Below are positions 55,701 through 64,000 of a DNA stretch of 64,000 nt, in pieces. The notes under the pieces are model-generated. The model saw only the letters and a list, made by a program, of their open reading frames with translations. It was not told where the DNA came from and did no database searches. The stretch lies in assembly GCF_000471905.2 (NCBI RefSeq), contig NW_006497672.1, forward strand, positions 1,361,334 to 1,425,333, in the 5' to 3' direction. Numbering within the stretch: the stretch's first letter is position 1; each line of letters begins with the position of its first letter. Source of the DNA: Amborella trichopoda. Lineage: Eukaryota > Streptophyta > Magnoliopsida > Amborellales > Amborellaceae. The position numbers were made by a program, and so were the translations under genes.

Positions 55701-56788
55701 CTTCCCATAAGAAAAAAAAATTGAAAAAATAACAGGCATGGTGTATACCTGAACAAGGGAACGCCATGAGTAAAAATGACGAACGGACATGGTCACGAAA
55801 CCATGAGTAAAAGAGTTCCGTGAATAAAAACCGGGCACGGTGAAAACCTGAAAGGGCATCGTGAGCGAAAAATGGACGAAAAGGGTGGACATAGCCGAAA
55901 GGTTATGGGTAAAAGAGCCCCAAAATAAAAATAAGTTGGTGACAACCGTCTTTATGGCATTGCTTCCCAAGCTCAAGTGAAAATCTGCAAAGGACGCTTG
56001 GACTAATAAATAGGTTGATGCAGCACTCGTCTCAATAGGCGGCTTCAGCCCTCACTCAAAGAAAAAATATCCCTGGTATCATAGTACCGGGACTCTAAAA
56101 ATATGAGCTTCAAGGAAAATATTCCAACAGCCTAAGTCCAGTTGCAAAAAGGACACGAAAGACAGAAGACTCGCTAAGACAGCAAGACAAGTCTCATGAG
56201 GAATAACATTATTCCCACGAGGTCACTCTAGAAACAAATACTCCAAAGGCAAGAAACTTACAAAGCGAGGGGAGACCCTGTCAGAGATGTCTGCTCGTCT
56301 AACCGGCACAACCAGGCCTTCGGGATTGGCCAATAGAACCTGCCGCCGACTGGACTCGATAGACGAGACCCATAGTGGTACTCGCAACGTCAAAAAAAAA
56401 CCTCGTATAGCAGCTAACAGTGCCTACCAAAGTAAACCAACGAACTCAGACCAAATGAGAACAATGCCTTCTACATGGCACTCAATTGATAGATGGGCCT
56501 GATTCTGACTGACGAAGTCCGTACAAAATCCTCATATCCAGAATCACAAACAGTCCATACGAGGGAGAGGACATCGACAAAATCCCTCAAAAAAATCTCT
56601 TCTCCCCCTAAAGTCTCCACGGATGGACCCACAAACAATGCATCCCTACGTATGAGCAGCTTAATTGCACCATCGCGTGAATCTCCTCGACATTCACGTG
56701 GTCATGTTGCTAGGAAGGAAAAAAGTAAAAGCCGAAGGAAATTTTCTAGATGATTGTCCTTCTCACTTCTCTTGAAGCACAACATTTG

Positions 56789-56799
56789 GTGGGGCAAGC
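56789..56799 (+). other. B polypurine tract before 3' LTR
   Basis: GTGGGGCAAGC directly before the LTR start TATTTGAAC (compare TGTTTGAAC at 39434). Confidence 0.6.
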
Positions 56800-58033
56800 T
56801 ATTTGAACATATATTTCGGCACCTTGGTCCCTGGTAGGAAACAGGTCAATAAAGCCTACAAAACAGTGGAAATTCTCGAATATCTCAGAATGGCCCTAGA
56901 ACTGGTCAGGATCTTCATCAGCACTTCAAAGGACCACTCATCATAATTAGACATGTCTTAGGCAGTGAACACAGAATCAATTTCAACAAAATCGGTCTCT
57001 AGCACCTTAACTAGAGTTATACTTTTGGTGCATCAAACAGCTGTGGGACCACCACCATTAGATTCGACATGGTCGAAAACCCATGTGGGTCAAGTTTCGG
57101 CTTAATCGGGTACTCCAATACATATTTATGAGTAAAAGACTAAAAAGGGGTAGGTTGCACACTATTCCCATGTGGCCTCACTGCACCAAAACACCATTAA
57201 AGGTGGTTGTTTTCACAGTTATGGGCAGTCACTTTCGAGGCCTAAATCTCACTCGTTCCAAGTTGGATCGCTCCCAAATTTGGTGGGCGTGTTCCTCTCA
57301 TCAAGACGAAGACTTGGATATATGGTACGCCTCTTGACGACGCTCGAACAAAGAGAAAAACTAAATGAAAATCGTTGATCTATGAAGGGAGTTGCAAAAA
57401 ATTCAGCAGCAGCACGCCTCGTTCAAGCAGCTAGATCAAGACACTCACATACCTGATCTGCACGAAATCAATTGCATTATGTGTGTGATGTTTGAAACTA
57501 TCTCCAATCCAAACGTCGCATACAATGAATGATTGGATTTCACACACAAAGGCGTCAAATCTACTATAAATCTGACTACTGGACTTCAAGATTTCAACCA
57601 AAAGCTCAAGACGACAAAATCTTCATCTGGACACGAAATGAAGCTATGTTCATTGCAACGTGATCACGACGGCATGCTCAGTGTGATTCAATGAAGAAAT
57701 CACAAAAAAACATCAAGGAACGAGTACACAATCGATCCGAAGTTTTCAAGATTCATCCAAGATTCAAGTCTCATGATCATGCCTCAAAAACATGATTCAT
57801 GGCTCGAAGTTGGTATCAAAATGATCACCCTACCAAGTCCTACAAGAAAAAAATTATCTTTCGATCAAACTAGCATCAGAACGACCTCGGGTCAGCCACA
57901 AAAGATCACGCAAGTTCTCGAGCAGCAACAGGGACTGTTCTGGAATTCCACGTATTGTTAGGTAAGGGCAAAACAGTCCTTTTGCATCAATTTTTAGAAT
58001 TTCTTTAAATTCAATTAAATTGTAATTATCTTC

Positions 58034-58119
58034 AATTCTAGCTAGTTTTTGGACATACACCCACATTATAGCCCAATTCTAGCTAGTTTTTGGACATACA
58101 CCACCCACATTTTAGCCCA
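58034..58119 (+). repeat. Tandem duplication just upstream of TATA
   Basis: AATTCTAGCTAGTTTTTGGA with CATACACCCACATT-TAGCCC occurs twice (58034-58074 and 58075-58119). The 5' LTR has it once (40690-40733). Confidence 0.85.
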
Positions 58120-58123
58120 ATTC

Positions 58124-58130
58124 TATATAA
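58124..58130 (+). promoter_or_regulatory. B 3' LTR TATA box
   Basis: TATATAA in TTCTATATAAACATGCAAAG, five bases after the duplicated block. Confidence 0.65.
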
Positions 58131-60496
58131 ACATGCAAAGCTAAATTGTAAAGACCTTCGCTTCATTTTTCATTGATTTAATAAAAGTTCCATTCTCGCT
58201 TAAGTTCTTAGGTACGTCGTGGAGAGAGAGAGAGAGACAGGAGAGAGAAGAAAAGGTCGATACTTTTAGGTAAGGTAATTTTCTCTCTCTTCCTCTTGTC
58301 TCTCTTGATCTCTCTTTTTCTCTCTTCTTTTCTCTCTCTTATCATCTCTCCCCTTCTCTCTCTTCTCATCTCTATATCTCTTTCTTTCTCTTCTTTTCTT
58401 GCTCTTCTTTTCTCTCTCTTCTCATCTCTATCTCTCTTTTTCTCTTATTTTCTCTCTTTTCTCTCTCCTCTTCTTTCATTCTCAACACCTGGTGGGGTTT
58501 TCTCTCTCCTCTTCTTTCACTCCCAGCGTCGGGTGGAGTTTTTTCTCTCTTCTCCTCTCATTCCCAATGCCAGCTGGGTTTTCTCTCTCCTCTCCTCCCA
58601 TTCCCAGTGTCGACTGGGTTTTCACTTATTTTTCCCCTCTTCCCCCTTTTTTTTTTTATCCTTGTGGTCTCGCATGACCACGGCCCTCCTCGTCTATCGT
58701 CCATGTGGTCTCTGATGACCACAACTTTCTCTTCTCCCTCCTTGTGGTCTAGCAAGGCCACAACTCCCCTCTTTTCTTATTCTTTTATCTCCTGCATGTC
58801 CACTAGCTCCATGTGCACCCTCGGGTCTAACTCCTCTCTCTTTTTTTGGTGGTCCCTCATGACCATCTCCCTTTCTATTCTTTTTCAAGGCACCTTCCCT
58901 TTACCCCCCTCTGTGCACCATCGCTCCCTCCTTTCTCTCACACATTTTGTAGTCCTGCACGACCACCATTAATCAAATCTTCATAACTTAGCAATGAGCA
59001 ATTTCCCACCTTGCGTCGGTTGGGTGGGCAATTTTCACATAGTGCCGATTGGGAAATTTTCACGTAGCGCCGATTGGGAAATTTTCGTGTAACGCCAGTT
59101 GGGCAATTTTCATGTAATGCCAATTGGGAAATTTTCACGTAGCACCAGTCCATTCTGTCCAAGCAGCAGCGTCAGCCCATTCTCTTCAAACTCCACACCA
59201 ATCCATTCTCTTCAAACCCTAGCTCCGTTCCATCCTCAAAACCCCAGCACCAGTCCATTCTCCAAACCCCAGCGCCAGTTCCATCTCCACACCATAACCA
59301 ACACCCCATCTTCACCCAACGAATCTTCTCCTCTCTCTGTTCACTGCCCTTCCCTTCTTTCCTCCTCCTCCTTCACAGTCATGCAACTCCCTCATCTCCA
59401 TCTCAGCCACTCCACCCTGTTGAGCCCTCTTCCATCTCTTCACCCCAACTGGCTGCCACTACCATCTCCATCTTCCTCTCCACTGCAACCAGCAACCCTC
59501 CACCATCTCTGCCACTATTTCCATTCCTCTCTTTCTCGGCTTCCATCTTCGCTCACCTGCGATCAACCTCAGCCACCTCTGTCTCTCTCTGTTGTACCAC
59601 ACTGCCGCTTATAACCTCACAATCAACCTCAACCACCTTGTTGCAGCAGCCAACCTGCCCATCTTCACCTCCTCTTCCTCCGTTGTTGGCCCACCTTTGC
59701 TGCCCTCTCCTTCTTCTTCTTCGTAGCCACACTCAGCCAGCTTCCCTTCTCTCAATTGCAACCTATTTCTTCTGCTCTGCTGCCCACTTTCTTCTTCGTT
59801 TCTCCCACACCACAGTCAACAGCCAAGCAGTCATAGCCGTCATCTTGCTGCTCCCCTTCCTCCATGGCTGAGCTATCTCTCACAGAACCATCACCCCCGC
59901 CATCCTGCTGCCTCGCACTGTAATCACCACCCACCTTATAGTAGTTGAAGCCACCACTCGCAAGTTACCCCTCGCGCCCGCCCCACCCCCCCGCCCGAAC
60001 TCAACCCTCTTTGTGTCTCCCTTCTATACATCTCCGCTTCTCACTTTCACCTATTTGCACCACTTATTTCTGCCACCTTATCCTTTCTTCGATCATCTAT
60101 GCTACAACCTATCGTACAGGCTCTACTGTCTTCCCTTAGGCCTTTCCTCTAACCTGCAACCTCTGCTTTTTCCATCCTATATCTTCGTAACAACTTCTAC
60201 GACCTCTGTTGGCCACTCTTTCACCCCTTGTTCTCAACCATCTCCCTCTGTGGTAGTTTGCTCCAACTCTCTTTCGAGTCTTCTACTCTCATCTAGCCCA
60301 AGAAAAACACCCAATTGAGCACTTTATGTTTTCTTTCTTTAAAAAACCACCCTAAACGAAAACCTTTTTTTTTTTCATTCTCGTTTGTTAGTTTCGTTTC
60401 ACGATGTTTTCGTTCCCCGTCCTACCTTCTAGCATGAGACCAACAAACCCAATGTACGAGTCTCCCTCTTTCTCTTTTAATCAAACCATACTTTGT

Positions 60497-60860
60497 AATG
60501 TTTTCTTGACTTCAAAGCCTGTAAACCTTAGATAATTTTATTGACCATTCTTTGAATGTTTTCTTGAGTAAATGTCGATGACATAACATGAGAAGCTATG
60601 TTGAGTTGGTCATCAAAGAAGACAGGGGGTTTAGAGGTCTTGGAGTTTGGGTTGTAGGAGGAGGTGAGGATCTTCTTTCCTCTTCTACATGTTGGGATTC
60701 AAGGGGAGAATTTGCCTCTTGATATGACGATGCTCCAACAGGTCAGGCATTTTCAAGTCCTTTGAGCCTATCCAAGATATTGCTCAAAATGTCTTTGAAG
60801 CGAGCCATCAAAGTTTCAGGTTCTTCACCCTCTTGGATAACTACCATTACATCATCTTAT
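60497..60860 (-). pseudogene. gag: F gag N-terminus
   Basis: Minus frame VMVVIQEGEEPETLMARFKD, ILSNILDRLKGLENA, stop, then PVGASSYQEANSPLESQH and RRSSPPPTTQTPRP aligns with A2 (DRMNQFEGM...SSHQEANSP) and B (ERMNKFEDM). It continues to ENIQRMVNKII, where B has IDIDAMVNHSL, and is then cut at 60497. A stop after LSSNK separates it from the block upstream. The acidic, coiled-coil-like start (EGEEPETL) is characteristic of this Gag N-terminus. The rest of gag is missing. Confidence 0.7.
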
Positions 60861-61934
60861 TTGTTAGAGCTGAATAGTTCGGCAGTAGGAGTGATCTTGG
60901 TTCTCTTTACACCACGCCCTGGCAGTACAAGTAATAAGGGCTCAGCTTCCCTAATTGAGCTTGGGAATGCCTTGCAGATCGAGTGAGTACTGGCTCTTGA
61001 TGGCCTTGGGGCCGCATTGCTACTGGACTTGGTGCTTGAAGGCCTTAGGGCCATCGCTCAATTCAAATGGGCTCGAGATGGCCTTGGCACAATATTTCCC
61101 CTGATTGCTCGTGACGGCCATGAGACCGTAGATCATATGAAGTAGGTTATCCTCTTGCATCTCTACGATGCAGCAGTGAACAGTACCACTTATCTCATGC
61201 TCTTTTATGGTTTGCAATAGATAGAATGAATTATAATTTAGTAGGTCTTCTGAGGTTAAAGGCTTTACTTTCATCTTTCTAAGTGGCACTTTCATCCCCT
61301 CATTTGATAGATGCACAGGTTCCAGTAAATTTTCTTCCAAAAATTGGAACTGGCTTTAACATACTTGTTGACTAGCTTGCCCCACAAAGATGAGGGCAAA
61401 GTTGATTAACTCAAGCAACGTATGATATCCTGGGAGAAGGGTGCTCGAAGTTGACATTACAAACTTGGTTTTGCCTGAAGAAGGGGGCACCCTCTTGCCT
61501 TGAGTCCAGCCTCGAGGGCTAGCTCGTGCATATGAAGAAGAAGGAGTGGATAGGATGGTGCTCGAAGGAAACTTCTTTGAGTACCATGTAATTAAGGGCT
61601 TCGGGGTAGCTAAGGGTGCATTCAATGGCCCTTTTCCCTTGCCGCCAATAGCATCATTGGACCTGCATGTGTGTGCATGGTCCACAACAATGCTTGGGGT
61701 CGTTTGTGATCCACCCCCTAGTGAAGTGAAAGGCTTGGAATTTGAAACACCTGCCTTTACAATTGAAGCAGCCTTAGGGCCATTAGCATACATGTGTAGT
61801 TCTTTAGGATACCTTTGATTTCCTTGAAGATCAAGTGCTCGTTTGGGTGCAGCCATTGGGTTGCCCCAAGCTAAGACATTATTATGCAATGCATTAGTGG
61901 TTCGGGGACCACTTGTGATGGGTCCGGGTCCCAA
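60861..61934 (-). pseudogene. F pre-gag ORF blocks
   Basis: 61020-61340 has SEDLLNYNSFYLLQTIKEHE, GTVHCCIVEMQEDNLLHMIY and KYCAKAISSPFEL, aligning with DDPLHLNPFYPLQTM and CVVLTVVEKD of B. 61356-61934 is open for 192 codons (GNPMAAPKRALDLQGNQRYP, FTSLGGGSQTTPSIVVDHAH, LNAPLATPKPLITWYSKKFP, SSYARASPRGWTQGKRVPPS). It aligns in position with the B and A2 leader, with a weak match near the WYSKKFPSS segment. Function unknown. It is the longest continuous open part of this ORF in the window and is low in Cys and rich in Ser, Pro and Gly. Confidence 0.6.
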
Positions 61935-62591
61935 AAGACCAAAGCAAGTGAGGAAACGGTTTCTTGTCCCATTTTGTCACAGTGATGATTGAACCATCAG
62001 CCATGATATCTATGTGTGGGTGCGGAGTGACTTTGGAGCCACTCGAACAAGATGAACTGGAATAAGAATTGTCAAGATGAAGTGTGTGTTGCGACATACT
62101 AGTATTAACAGTGCTGATGTAGAGTGAGGTTGGGGTAGCCTTACGGTTAACCACCGCAGTGGTGGTCTTAGCAGATCCCACCAAGTGAAGAGAAGAAGTG
62201 GCATCAGAACCACCTTAAGCTTAGGAATGACAGGGTGTCTGCTAGTAACAGGGTGCATATGACAATAGGTATTTTTAGGACTACCAACATAGCTGACATC
62301 AACAAACTTTCGTTTGATGTAGGAAGAGAGGGGACAAGGGATTTGAGTACCCTTTCCCAAAGTTTCCCTAGCCTAAACTAGGGCAGCAAGGCCAGCCAAG
62401 CCACTCGAACAATGTATGGGAGAAGCGGATTGAACCGACTTGCTTCTCGAAGATGAGGTTGTAAATATGGGGATTATGAAGTCCCCCAATTTGGACAAAG
62501 GAGGAGAAAATGAACTCTATTGCAAGTTTAGAAAAATAAAGAAATGAGATGTATGTTTGAAAACAGTCCAACCCAACAATAGGGAGGCGTA
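61935..62591 (-). other. F leader next to PBS
   Basis: Minus frames 62368-62571 (IGGLHNPHIYNLIFEKQVG, weakly like IRIGDFLIPRYSR of B near 43950) and 62010-62360 (SSYIKRKFVDVSYVG). Possibly the beginning of the pre-gag ORF. Evidence is weak. Confidence 0.4.
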
Positions 62592-62609
62592 TCCTCAGTG
62601 GAATCTTCA
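62592..62609 (-). other. F primer-binding-site remnant
   Basis: Minus strand TGAAGATTCCACTGAGGA keeps 14 of 18 bases of the B PBS TGGCGACTCCACTGGGGA. It follows ...GATCA, a plausible LTR end, by two bases. Confidence 0.6.
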
Positions 62610-62611
62610 GT

Positions 62612-63947
62612 TGATCGGAGCATGGTTTTCCTTTTCAAGCCCGACAATGGTGTCGGTGGGGAGAAAACCCTCTCTCAAACAACCACGAAGGGTGCACGTG
62701 CTTTAGCGTTTAGGTGTACGTGTGTGCTCTTTTTAATGCAGATAGGAACCAATAACAAGAGATATTTTATCGACAAAGATACGTTTAGGTGCCTACCTCA
62801 TCATTTGGGGTTTAGGGCATATGCTCAGGCAGTCGCCCTCTTAGAACAATTATGCAGACCTTCGGCTGTCTGCCAGCATGGTTTGGACACGAGCTCTCCT
62901 TCAACTTCAAAACATCATCTCATTCTTTTATCTCAAAACTTACAATGTGAATTCAAATGGCACTTCTCTATGATGGTTCACTCAAAAGGCTAGCAAAGAA
63001 GGAATGAAGAAGAAGGGATGACTGAAGTTCTTTTATCCCCTTGAGTGCTACAAGACCCGGTAGTCACAGCAACTAACGAGTCAGAACTCTCTCGAACGTC
63101 GACTCAGGATGACTCCACCAGTGTGAGCGAGGGTGATAACATCTACATCTCTCGCAAGTCAACTCAACTGTACGGAGTGGAAGTTAGAGTGGCTATCTGA
63201 GTGTTAAGACTCTTAAAACGGCTCTGAGAAGTACCAAGTCAAGCGCATAGTCGGTAAAGGATATTGTCAGTACACAAGGGGGAATGAGAGAAGAATGAAG
63301 GGCAGAACCGTGTCTGCACGAAGGGGCGGACACAAGTTTGAGGACAAAAATGGGGGAAGTATAAGGGCAGGATGATGGAGACAGATGTTCGCTCTAGTGC
63401 GTGGATTCATGCCTTACTAGGGAAGACGAGATAGGGAGCAGAATGGAGCTACGAAAGGATGGGGCCACAAGCTGTCGGGGCCGCAAGGAGTTGCGGCTCC
63501 AGGTGTAGTGCAGTGTGAAGCGCAGGAGAAGAAATGGGGGTACACGTTATGGCGGCTCCGTGTGTGGCGAGGCAAAAGAGAAGCACAGAGAGAGAGACGT
63601 GGCCACAGATTTGTTGTGGTTCCATGCACAGCAAAGGAGAGAAGAGAGAGAGGAAGAAAGACGAGGCCGTAGGCAGCTGCAGCTCCAGGGTTCATGTGCA
63701 ACAGAGAGAAGAGAGATGGGGCCACAAATTTGTTGCAGTTTTGTGCATAGCAAAGGAGAGAAGAGAGAGAGGGAGAAAAGATGAGGCTGCAGGTAGCTGC
63801 AGCTCTGGGGTTCATACACAGCAGAGAGAAGAGAGATAGGGAGAGATGGGGCCGCAAATTTGTTGCGGTTTTGTGTGCAACAAAGGAGAGAAGAGAGAGA
63901 TGGAGGAAAGACGCGACCACAGGTAGTTACGCCTCTGGGTTTCATGC
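62612..63947 (-). mobile_element. F 5' LTR, rear part
   Basis: Placed by the PBS. It is non-coding on the minus strand. The outer part is a CT-rich (minus-strand) array like the U5 of other Ogre-type LTRs. It stops at 63948, where G begins. The plus-strand frame 62598-62993 (131 codons) shows no domain and is taken as chance. Confidence 0.55.
63560..63945. repeat. About 120-130-bp tandem array
   Basis: Three copies with GGCCACAGATTTGTTG (63601, 63720, 63850), AGCAAAGGAGAGAAGAGAGAG, and GGCAGCTGCAGCTC words. Purine-rich on the plus strand. It opens all frames for long stretches. Confidence 0.85.
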
Positions 63948-64000
63948 TGTCACACCCCAAGAATTTACAATACTATTATTCCTAAGATGTGATGGACAAA
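63948..64000 (-). mobile_element. G: LTR end of the E family, inverted
   Basis: TGTCACACCCCAAGAATTTA and following bases are the reverse complement of the last 50 bases of E (54050-54100), with a few differences. Truncated by the window edge. Confidence 0.85.

Larger units (their letters stand above)
39434..60496 (+). mobile_element. B: Ogre-like element, about 21 kb
   Basis: 5' LTR 39434-43809, PBS, pre-gag ORF, gag, RT, integrase, a 6-kb 3' region with insertion E, a polypurine tract and a 3' LTR from 56800 that stops at 60496. LTR length, tRNA-Arg-type PBS, extra ORF before gag and overall size fit the Ogre group. RNase H is deleted, no protease is visible, and the genes carry shifts. Short hand-aligned LTR stretches differ at roughly one base in ten (for example about 11 of 92), so it is not recent. 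Confidence 0.85.
56800..60496 (+). mobile_element. B 3' LTR, truncated
   Basis: Aligns with the 5' LTR from its first bases to about 42892 (AATCAAACCATACTTTG versus AATCAAACCATACGTTG), then breaks off into inverted element F. TATA box at 58124, AATAAA at 58180, donor-like AGGTAAGG at 58268. The GCGCCGGTTG and GCGCCAGTCCATTC repeats are at 59010-59290. About 900 bases of LTR end are missing. No gene. Confidence 0.85.
60497..63947 (-). mobile_element. F: 5' end of a divergent Ogre-like element
   Basis: Reading leftwards: LTR rear part (63947-62612), PBS-like site, leader ORF, the conserved pre-gag block and a gag N-terminus, cut at 60497 against the B 3' LTR. Protein-level matches to A2 and B fix the orientation and family. 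DNA similarity is low, so it is a separate subfamily. No target duplication or terminal motif is found at the 60496/60497 junction. Confidence 0.7.

Noticed and set aside
61020-61934. First thought to be a LINE ORF1 or a host gene on the minus strand
   Set aside because: Its blocks align with the pre-gag ORF of A2 and B, and a PBS remnant and gag start flank it in the right order.
63417-63960. Overlapping 90-170-codon frames on both strands
   Set aside because: A purine-rich 120-130-bp array opens several frames at once; no domain.

Overview
The window reads as plant repetitive DNA. Almost every base can be assigned to LTR retrotransposons of two Ty3/gypsy groups: the Tat/Ogre group and Tekay-like chromoviruses. 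These lineages are known from seed plants. I found no host gene, rRNA or tRNA gene, so nothing here narrows the species further. All element genes are broken by stops, frameshifts or deletions. A 554-base run of N lies at 48175-48728. Short names are used below. A1, A2, B and F are copies of one Ogre-like family. M is a second Tat-lineage element. C, D, E and G are Tekay-like elements or LTRs.

Layout, left to right. 1-985: inverted LTR fragment of the Ogre-like family. 991-10890: A1, plus strand, with partial gag, protease, no reverse transcriptase (RT), RNase H (RH) or integrase (INT), a repeat-rich 3' region and most of its 3' LTR. 10891-25831: M, minus strand, about 14.9 kb, with both LTRs, gag, protease, RT, RH, a second 'archaeal-type' RNase H (aRH) and INT. 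25832-29346: A2, plus strand, the rear part of a 5' LTR, primer-binding site (PBS), pre-gag ORF and gag start. 29347-39433: C, plus strand, with a 3.8-kb LTR, tRNA-iMet PBS, a gag remnant, tandem arrays and the start of its 3' LTR. D, a 3.0-kb solo LTR, sits inside the 5' LTR of C with a GATTA target duplication. 39434-60496: B, plus strand, about 21 kb, with a 4.4-kb 5' LTR, tRNA-Arg-type PBS, pre-gag ORF, gag, RT, INT, long 3' region and a cut-off 3' LTR. E, a nearly solo LTR, sits in B at 52665-54100 with a CTACA duplication. 60497-63947: F, minus strand, the 5' end of a divergent Ogre-like relative. 63948-64000: G, the edge of another LTR of the E family.

Order of events inferred from nesting: A2 is older than C. 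C is older than D and B. B is older than E. M separates two different Ogre-like LTR pieces and shows no target duplication, so its present position reflects recombination or deletion after insertion.

The most interesting signals are in the Ogre-like family. A pre-gag reading frame is recognisable in A2, B and F. The LTR has a very long U5 in which a splice donor and acceptor recur across copies, suggesting an intron inside the LTR. A minus-strand TATA box recurs between the coding region and the 3' LTR in A1 and B. A dense array of an ATGACCTTAAACT word is shared by the 3' regions of A1 and B. None of these is a clear new biological system. They are testable properties of a degenerate Ogre-like family.
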